A stretch of DNA of 64,000 nt. Origin: Amborella trichopoda (Eukaryota; Streptophyta; Magnoliopsida; Amborellales; Amborellaceae). This document shows, piece by piece, positions 56,108-64,000 of this stretch. Both the position numbers and the translations under genes were made by a program. Location of the stretch: positions 1,131,508 to 1,195,507 of the forward strand of contig NW_006498572.1 of NCBI RefSeq assembly GCF_000471905.2, read 5' to 3'. The notes below the pieces were generated by a model. It saw only the letters and a list, made by a program, of their open reading frames with translations, had not been told where the DNA came from and searched no databases. The number at the start of each line of letters is the position of its first letter. Position 1 is the stretch's first letter.

Positions 56108-59100
56108 TGATGGGGCATGCTTTTCGAAGATATTTTTCAGCACTATGGCTCCCCGATGCAGAATAAAATGGAGAAGCCGATCAATAAAGCTTGACAAACA
56201 GTGAAAATTTTGAAAGTCTCATAATGGCCCCATAATAGGTCAAGATCTTCATCAGGACTCTTAAAAGTCTCCTGCCAATTTTTGTCTTAATCTAACATAT
56301 CTAAGGCAGTGCAGACTGAGAAACAGTTTCGATAGAATCAACCTTTAGCACCCTAAAACAGACCCCTATAACTGGAACCCTATGTTCAAAGCATCAAATG
56401 GTCATGGGACCATTGCCATTAGATCCAACATGATTGAAAACCCTCAATGGTCAAATTTCAGCTTAAACAGACACTCCAGGAGGAAGTTATGAGTAAAAGA
56501 TCAAAACAGGAGTAGTCGCACACTATTCCTGTACGGCCACCCTGCAACTAAACTCCATTACAAGGGCAATCACGAACAGTGACTTGTACTGCTCATATTT
56601 CATTTTTCCAAGTTCGGATCATGCTCAAACTTATTGGAGCATGTTCTTCTCGTCGAGACAAGAGTTTCGATATGTGGCAAGCCCCATGACGACACCCGAG
56701 CAAGGAGAAAAGCTAGCGAGAAGTTCCCAGCCGTAAAGAAAGTTGCAGGAAAATCAATAGCGACACGCCTCCCTTGAGCAGCCATATCATAGCGCTCGTG
56801 AACCCATCAACGTAAAGCCACTGCAGCGCATGCGCAAGGTCCATGACTATCACTAGTCCAAACCCTGCACATGATAAACGATTAGATTCCGCATATGAAG
56901 CCCATGAAGAGGCTGCAAATTCCGGCCAAAACTCAAAAGTCGCAAAATCTTCGTTTGGGTACAAAATCGAGCTGCGTTTGTTGCCACGCAATCATGAAGG
57001 CATGCTCAATGTGATCCAGTGAAGAAATCACAGAAAAACATCAAAAAACGGGCACACTATCAACCCGAAGTTTGCAATATTCATCCAAATTTCTATTCGC
57101 TTGATTGTGGCTTAAAGACGCGATCCATGATTCGAAGTTGGTATCAAATCGATAGTCATGTCGAGCCTTACAAGAAAAAAATCATCTTTCAGACAAACGG
57201 GCACTGGAGCAACCCCGGATCATCCATGGAAGATCACGTATATTCTAGGACAGTAGTAAGGACTATTTTGGAATTCTATATATTGTTAGGCAAGGGAAAA
57301 ATAATCATTTTGCATCCATTTTTAGGATTTCTTTAATTCAATTAATTCTTAATTTTTAACAATTAGGTTTAAATTTGATCGACCCACCAATAATTAGGCA
57401 AAAGATATATATCACATACTATCATTGTACAAAGGACCCTACTTTGCTTAAAAAAATTTCCATCTTTTTTCATTGTTGGGTCACATCTTGAAAGAGAGAG
57501 CAAGGAGAGAGAAACTTATGGGTCGGTATCCCTGGGATTAATGTAAATCTCTTTCTCTCTCTTCCCTTTCACTTCCTTTCTCTTTCCTCTTCTCTCTCTA
57601 TCTCTCTCCCTTTTCACAGACGGCAAAATCCCATCGCCATCTATGTTTCACTTTTTGTCATTCTCTTTCTCGCTTTCTTTTATGGTCTTGCGTGACCACG
57701 GTCTCTCTCTCCTCTTCACATAGTCCAGCATTACCATCAACTTTCCCTTTCCCTTTCATTTTATCCCTGCATGACCACTTCCTCCATGTAGACTCTAGGG
57801 TCCACCTCCTCCTTTTCCTGATGACCCCTCATGTTCATTCATTTTCTTTTCTTTTTTCATATTCCCTCGCAGCACTCTTCTTGGTCATCCAGTGGTGAGT
57901 CCCTCTCTCTCACGTCCCCTGGTGCTGCTCGACCATCAATCCCTAAGTTTTGTTTTCTTTACCTAATGTTGTGCACACTCCTCTTCCCAATGCCGGGTGC
58001 ACCCATCTCCCTCATCGCCGTGAGCACTCCTCCTCCCTCATTGCCATGCGCACTTCTCTTCCCTCATTGGCGTCTTCACCCAGTTCCCTCATCGCCGTGC
58101 GCACTCCTCCTCCCTGATCGCCGTGCGCACTCCTCCTCCCTCATTTCCATATGCACCCATCTTCCCCATTACCGTCATTACCGTATGCAAGCCGACCCAA
58201 TGCCGTGTGCGATCCATCCTACCCCAATGCCGTGTGCGACCTATCCTACACCAACGCCGTGTGCGCAATCGAGGTCCATTGCCCATAGCCACTATCTTTC
58301 CCTCCTGTCCTCTCGTCTCTCTTTCTCTCTCAAGAAGCCCAATTGTGAGCACCACCACTGCTGTGCGCCCATCTCCTGTCCTCTTATCTCTGTCGCCATC
58401 CTCTTCTTCACTGCTTACTGCTCCTCTCTTGCTACTCTCTGCTATTTGGTTGTAGCCCTAGCTTTCTTCACCTACAATCGCACCCACAATTGTCAAGCAA
58501 CCATCTCCTCACCTTGCATTTCCACCAACAGCAACGACCCTCCCGCCATCTTCTCCACCCATCCTTCTCTGCAGCCAGCTACCACCTCTATCTCTCTATG
58601 TCTTCTCCCTTCCACCACCACTTGTCTTCCCCTCTAATTCTTAGCCACCTCCGCCTCTCATTCTCGCACCCTTAACTCTGCTACAGCCACTGGCTTGTTG
58701 CCCTTAATCACCCCTCTTTCTTTCTCCTTTTCGCTCCACTTCTTCTAACCAGCCTCCACACCATGTTTCCGCGGCTGATTGCAGCCATCTCAATGCTCTC
58801 TGACTAATCCATTGCAGCCGCCAACGCACTCAACTGCTGCCTCCATCTTAACTCTCCAACCTTCCCGTGGATATACCTGCCTTTCCTCAGTCCTCCACGA
58901 TCATCTTCTTGTTCTCTCTCTCTAGAAGAAAACCTAATTAACCTTATCGCTCTCTTTCTCTCTCTAACTTTCTGCGTTTCCCCTTTCTCTTCCTATTGCA
59001 ACACATTTCGTTATATTTCGTTTCATTGTTACCTCTCACGGTATTTCACTCAACCCCAACAAAGGATGCTATCTCTCTCTAAACTTTTTTTATTTTTACT

Positions 59101-60279
59101 AATGTGGTCCCTCTTTATTCACCTAATACCCAAATAGTCTAATAGTAAACCTTCCCCTCCCCTTTACCAATTTACCATTTTTTTATTATTATTTCATTTT
59201 TTCTTAATTCATCCATTTATTTTACCTTAGCTTATTTTCATCTTATTTCCCCTGCTCCATTCATTTCTCCTTATTTTCCCTTACCCTATTTTATTTTATT
59301 TATTTACTTCATTGATTTTATTATCTCATCTTATTTTACCTCATTCTCTTTTATTTTGTTTACTTATTTTACTTTATTTCATTCACCTCTTTTATTTTAT
59401 GTACCCCATCTTAGTTTACTTCATTTTCTTTTATCCCTTTTATTTTATTTTTCTTTACTTCATCTCTAATCTTATTTTATTTTAATTCATCTCTCTCATT
59501 TGTATTTCACGTCGTTTTCCATCATCCTTATTTCATCATCACTTTTATTTCACCTTCGTCTCTTTTGGAAGACCTAGTTAGAGTCAAGCTAGTCTTCATC
59601 TCCCCTCTTTCTCTTCTTTTCTTGTTTGATCAGAGGGCAGGCTTAACCTTGAGTCGTTGTGCCAGTCTTGTTGTCGAGCAATATTGCCACCGTGCTGGTC
59701 TGAGTTATCGTGCACTTCTTGCTGCCATGTCAGATTAGCCGTTGCTCCAGACTAGTCATTGTGCTAGGCTGGTCGGTGTTAATTCTATCGTGGAGTAGTA
59801 TTGCCGCTGTGTCGGTCTGAGTTACCGTGCCCGTCTTGCTACCATGTCAAGTCAATCACCGTATTAGTCTAGTCATTGTGCCAGCCTAGTTGCCCGATCA
59901 AATTTCTTCTCACACTTTCAGGTCACACTGTAACAAGGTGGGGACCTATGCCCCTCTTGTCTACACTTTTAATTGTGTGTGTATTTGCAAAAAAGAAGAA
60001 ACAGGTCAAGGAAGGCAATTCCAAACTGGCCATAAGCCAGAGGGGCTTTCCAACATGATCTAAGATGGCACCTACGCAAGTCAGCCCGAGTGTGTCATGG
60101 ACCCACGTGAGGTAAGTCCTGCCTCACGACCCCAATTTCTCTATCACCGGTTGGTACTCCTGCCCACGTCTTCTTTACGTGGTTCTCAAGAGAGCAATCT
60201 CAGGTCCTGGGTCCATCTCGAACCCGAAACCAAGCCATCAGGTCAACCCGACCCAGAGGGCGAGATCGAGGCACCTAAC
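56108..60279 (+). repeat. Right LTR of element D, about 4.17 kb
   Basis: It starts at TGATGGGGCATGC and ends near GGCACCTAAC. Its last 280 bp (60003-60279) match, in inverse orientation, the LTR ends of E at 35416-35685 and 63707-63990, which shows that D and E carry the same LTR family. Contents are U3, TATA (57405-57412), the pyrimidine-rich leader with the 26-bp array, and a T-rich stretch (59290-59560). A long serine/proline-rich plus-strand frame (57831-58637) is noncoding leader. Confidence 0.8.
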
Positions 60280-60284
60280 CCGTG

Positions 60285-63200
60285 AAAGGCTTCCTGAGAA
60301 TAGAAGCTCTGTCCTCTTGATTCCCTCAGCCTTTGCTCAAAGTTGGGTTCAGTGCGCCACTGGGGTTTCTTCGGCTTTGGCCTCTTGTGCCTCTCAGTAG
60401 AAGAGGATGGTTCTGGTTTGGCCAAGGCTACCAGGGCATCAGCAACTGTAAAGAATCTGGCTGCTTGGGCCAGAGTCTTTCTCAGCCGCCTCCTGTGCGA
60501 CCTGCTTATATTGGTTCCCTCAAGTTCTCTGTCGAGGGCCTCAAAGTCTGGACATTCTTGGGTTGTACCTGCAAGAGACATAGAAGAGGAGGGAGAAGAA
60601 GAAGAGGTGTTAGTGGGTGAGGGACGTTTAAGGTCATTCCCCTCATCAGACCCATTTGGGCAGCTTCCTACGTCATCACCAGAATTGGACATGTACGGAG
60701 GATCTTTTGGGTGTTTCCCCAGCTTAGACCTTTGGGGGGTGCTTTTAACGTTGTCACCCATATTGGACGTGCCCCGAGTAAAAGATGGCCCAGGGATGTT
60801 CTCCTGATGAGATGAGGAAGTAAGGATGATCACGCCAAGGATGAAGTCCTCAATAGAAGAAGAGGCCTGAAAAATTCTTGCTCGACCGATGGTTGGAGAA
60901 TCTTGTTCTTCTGGCGAGCTGCTCCTGGTGCCCGTCTCCTCTTGGTTTCCTTTGGAGGTGATTGATCCATCTTGCTAGGTTTGTGAGCAGCCCTAGCTTG
61001 ATGAATTGCCTCTCGCTTTAAGGATTTGAGTTTGCTCCACCAGTGATAGACTCTCCATGGCTGGGAAGTTGAGGGTTCAGCGGGATCGGAGGCACCATCA
61101 AAGGAGACCTGTACTGAGATGTCCTTGGGTGTTCTTCCATCAGGGCATAAGCAATGTGACCGCTTCGAACTTTCTTCTCCACCACGGCTTCGAACCCATA
61201 GCATTTGCTCAGCTTATGGCCCCATATTTGATGGTACGGGCACCAGTGGTTCTCAATTCCTTGAGCAAGGAGTATGGGATGCCTTGCCGGCTTTGGTGTG
61301 ACGAGTCCTTGTTGGAGCATCATACTGACAGAGCCTGACAAGCTCACTATGCGAACTGACTTAGAGATCATCTCTGACATGGAGGTCGAATTGGAGGCCT
61401 CAACATGTATGGCAATCTCCGGTCACATGTTAGACTTCATCTTTTTATAACATGGGATTGGAATGGTAAGCAGCCAAATCCCTCCATCTCGCTATGAACT
61501 GATCCACTGGCTCATCTGGCTCGTGGGTCAAAGTGAGAAGCTCGATGGTTTGGACCACTCTCTCGACCTCATAGAAGAGCAGGTAGAACAGTTGTTCCAT
61601 CTCTTCCCAAGTGTGTACTAAGTTTGGGGGAAGCCGAGCATACCACTGGAAGGTCGGGCCATCAAGAGTTTCAACGAACTGACGGAGGAGGAGTCTCCCA
61701 TCAGTCGTTATCTCTCGACATGTCGCTTGGAAATGGGCAATATGTTGGCACGGGGATGTTGTACCATTGAATAAGGCTTCCCCTTTTGGTAATCCGAGGG
61801 AAACAGAACCTGATCAATGTAGGAGGGGTACGACTTTTGATAAAGTGTTGTACCTTGCATTCCCGGGATCTATCTGTTCTTTAAGCTGTGGGTTATTATA
61901 GCGTTGATGTCTACCTGTGAAAACATTCAAGGGACAAAGCTATCTTGTGATGCCGGCGGGGAAGTCTTCTTTGGAGCTGTGTCTTTCGGGGGATGGGAAT
62001 TGGCCTCATGGTGGGTCGAATGAGCTGCGGGCCGCGTGCTTTCCATGCTATCTTTCTTCTCCGTCATGGCACACACCATGTGTTTGAACCTATTCATGCG
62101 CTCCTCTTGGGAGTCGTCAGGTTCGTTCACGACCATAACGCTGACCGTTTCGTCGGGGAGGTCAGCCTCATATGCAGTTGAAGGCTTGTGAGCTTGGCAG
62201 ATTGTGCGCGGCAGATCAGTCATCAAGGGCTCAGCATGCCCCGATTGAACCCAAGTCCTATACGTCGACTGCGTGAGGATCAGATCTCCATGGTCTTGGG
62301 CCCGTAGCTGTTGGATGGTCAGCTCATCTTCTACGATGCTAACTACTGTGCAGGATTCTTGCACCTCCTCTTTGAGTTCTGTGATTCAAAGAGGGTAAAA
62401 GTGGTTCCTGTGAAGAGGGTCATCGGAGTTGGCTGCCCCGACTATTCAAGTGGTTTCTCTGGTCAGGATTTGCAAACCCCTGTCATGCTTAACTTGGAGG
62501 CTTTGATGGACCTCACGCCATAACTGTGATTAGCACTGTAGCTGGTCGTCTTTTCTTATGCAAGAAAGAGTCTTCTCCATCAGATGAAGTAATGGGTGTG
62601 GACCAGGAACTGGGTCAACCTAGGCCAGAGAGGACGAAGGACATGATCTCACATCGGGTCTTTGCCCCGAGCTCTCTTATGGGCTCCAGAGACATGACCG
62701 AGCTGATGGGGCTAGCTTAAGATGGTACTCTTAGGGAGGACCTTTGAATACCAGGACTTGAGGGGTTTTCAAGCAGGAGAAGGGACTGGCTCTCGACGGC
62801 GTGCACCCCTTAAAGAAGGATCACGGGTGGCTTAGGGGTCAGCCCGTGCTCGAACAGGTGCTTTGGCATTAGGAGGTCAAGAACAGCAAGTACATGTTTG
62901 TAAGGGAGCAGAAGAGAGCCTGCCACGTACAGAGTGCGCTAGTGTGTGCAAAGAGGGAGGACGAGGGGGCCATCTCCCATGTGCTCGGGTTGGCGCAGCA
63001 ACGGCATTGCTCTGAGCGGTGGGGTGCACATGCATGATATGTACAAGACCGGGCCCGAGGAGGCCTTATCCTGGACACCGACTTGAGGCATTACAAGAGC
63101 TCCCCAGAGGTGTGGCTTGAGTGGATGACCCACGAGCCTTAGTGTGTGTGCGAGAGTTGAAGGCCCCAGGGTCTCCTCCTCGATGTGTCGAGCCTCTAAG

Positions 63201-63620
63201 CATAGAGACCCGAGGTGGTGCAAGAATGTGAGGGGTAACCTTACGGTGGCCCACAGGAGCAATGGCAACTTCCTTGCCTTTTGCAAATAGGGATTGGGTA
63301 GCCTTTCGGGGTACCTTAGAAATACGACAGGCAAGTGACTTGCCGATGACGGTGTGCATGCTGTGAGTGGTAGCAGATGTGCTACCGATGCAGAGTGCTT
63401 TAGTGGTGGTTCCACCAGAGCTAGGAGATGGGGAGTTAGGGACCTTTAAGTCCCTTCTCCCACCTATCCAGGTCAAGACTTGGGAGATAGACACTAGGTC
63501 TTTTCTCAAAAGGAAAGTTGGGACTGAAGTTCGAGGAACTTGTTCCCGGGAAAAGCTTGCGAATGCGGGCCTGAGAAAATCCCCGATCTGGATGAACGGG
63601 TTAAGGAACCCAGCAGCCAT
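60285..63620 (-). pseudogene. gag region of element E
   Basis: Right to left: an N-terminal part (63620-62940, low complexity, with EVAIAPVGHRKVTPH), a linker, the capsid core at about 61750-61560 with FQWYARLPPNLVHTW and EEMEQLFY, and a Cys/His knuckle CPYHQIWGHKLSKC (about 61250-61210). A basic and serine-rich tail follows to 60285, where D is inserted. The gag is closer to that of F than to that of D. Broken in several places. Confidence 0.8.
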
Positions 63621-63687
63621 GTGAGTGCAATGCGGAAAATAAAGGAGAGACTAGCCAAACAAAGATGATCTGACAAAGGGGTAGTGT

Positions 63688-63706
63688 GTCCCCAGTGGAG
63701 TCGCCA
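63688..63706 (-). other. Primer-binding site of element E
   Basis: The plus strand reads GTCCCCAGTGGAGTCGCCA; the element strand is TGGCGACTCCACTGGGGAC. It begins with TGG, as required to pair with a tRNA CCA end, and sits beside the LTR end. Similar TGGCGACTC...GGGGA sites are common beside plant Ty3 LTRs. I did not identify the tRNA. Confidence 0.85.
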
Positions 63707-64000
63707 AGCTAGTTAGACGCCTTGATCTCCCCACCGGGTCGGGATGACCTGGTGGCACGTGTCTCGGGTTTCAAGGAAAACCCGAGACTTGAGACGGCTC
63801 TCTCGAGAACCTTGTTAAGAAACAAGGGCAGGTATAGCAACCGGTGAGAGAGGAATTTAATGTGAGCTGGGAAAAACCTCACCTGGGTCCGTGACTCACT
63901 TGGGCTGACTCACGTGAGCACCCTCTTAGATCACGATGGAATGCCTCCCAGTCTTACAACTGGTTTGAAATCGCCTCCCTTGACCTATACTCTTCTGTTT
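63707..64000 (-). repeat. Inner end of the 5' LTR of element E (cut by the window edge)
   Basis: It matches 35416-35685 in the same orientation, for example AAGGAAAACCCGAGACTTGA, CTTAGATCACGATGGAATGC and TTACAACTGGTTTGAAATCG. The rest of the LTR is outside the window. Confidence 0.85.

Larger units (their letters stand above)
43885..60279 (+). mobile_element. Element D: Tat-type Ty3 element nested in E
   Basis: D lies in plus orientation with LTRs at 43885-47705 and 56108-60279. Its flanks are CCATG (43880-43884) and CCGTG (60280-60284), a 5-bp target-site duplication with one change, and both flanks continue into minus-strand sequence of E. Inside are an antisense pol fragment (47706-51013), a plus-strand gag region (51014-53690) and a long 3' noncoding region with tandem arrays (53640-56107). 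No plus-strand pol is seen. The left LTR is shorter than its partner. By eye LTR differences range from about 6 percent near the poly-A region to more than 10 percent elsewhere, so D is old but younger than E. It is broken. Confidence 0.75.
35416..64000 (-). mobile_element. Element E: Tat-lineage Ty3 element with nested element D
   Basis: E is read right to left: 5' LTR (63707 to beyond 64000), primer-binding site (63688-63706), gag (63620 to 60285), then after the inserted element D (43885-60279) a short continuation (43884-43656), pol (43655-41046), a 3' noncoding part (41045-39490) and 3' LTR (39489-35416). The two LTRs share the same inner-end sequence (GTGACTCACYYGGGCTGACTC region). Two RNase H-like regions, the second of archaeal type, place it in the Tat lineage. 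Protease and the N-terminal part of the reverse transcriptase were not recognised. It is broken in many places. E itself sits in copia-2. Confidence 0.75.

Noticed and set aside
57831-58637. A 268-codon plus-strand frame rich in Ser, Pro and Leu
   Set aside because: It lies in the leader of the right D LTR. The matching part of the left LTR (about 45541-46350) is not open in the same way, and the text comes from the 26-bp array and pyrimidine-rich DNA.

Overview
The window looks like gene-poor, repeat-dense nuclear DNA of a flowering plant. The evidence is Ty3 (gypsy) elements of the Tat lineage (two RNase H-like regions after the reverse transcriptase, LTRs of about 4 kb), Ty1 (copia) elements primed by initiator Met-tRNA, a plant-type hAT transposase relic, MITEs, and a captured plant mobile domain (PMD) gene. 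I see no intact host gene, tRNA or rRNA. Nearly everything recognisable is a decayed mobile element. The species cannot be named from the sequence.

Layout. (1) About 1-12310: element F, a Tat-related Ty3 element on the minus strand. Reading right to left it has a 5' LTR with a 0.6-kb tandem duplication, a degenerate primer-binding site, a gag region, then an oppositely oriented PMD/coiled-coil gene relic, then a 3' noncoding part ending in a 26-bp minisatellite. No pol is seen. (2) About 12340-16170: AT-rich DNA with short tandem duplications and one copy of a small acidic-peptide sequence whose relative lies near 22000. (3) About 16174-20283: a minus-strand copia element (copia-1). (4) 20284-26080: unassigned DNA, the second acidic-peptide copy and a hAT transposase relic that keeps an intron. 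(5) 26079-28580: a possible gag-like fragment, a 1.5-kb non-autonomous copia element and a MITE. (6) 28590-31216: unassigned. (7) 31217-64000: a nest. A second copia element (copia-2) carries its own MITE and is interrupted at about 35416 by Tat element E (minus; 3' LTR 35416-39489, 5' LTR running off the right edge). E is interrupted by Tat element D (plus; 43885-60279, LTRs of about 3.8 and 4.2 kb). D contains an antisense pol fragment between its left LTR and its gag region.

How the parts relate. F, E and D belong to one broad Tat group: their LTRs resemble each other in promoter layout and partly in sequence, and F and D share a conserved block in the 3' noncoding region. Each carries its own unrelated tandem array between coding region and 3' LTR: 26 bp in F, 50 bp in E, and 30 plus 36 bp in D. 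The LTR leader (U5) regions carry arrays of self-complementary motifs: a set of about 13 hairpins in E and a 26-bp GTGCGCAC array in D. The least ordinary items are the antisense PMD gene in a pol-less element, the hairpin arrays set in a near-pure purine tract, and the 36-bp array in D whose core matches the complement of the E primer-binding site.
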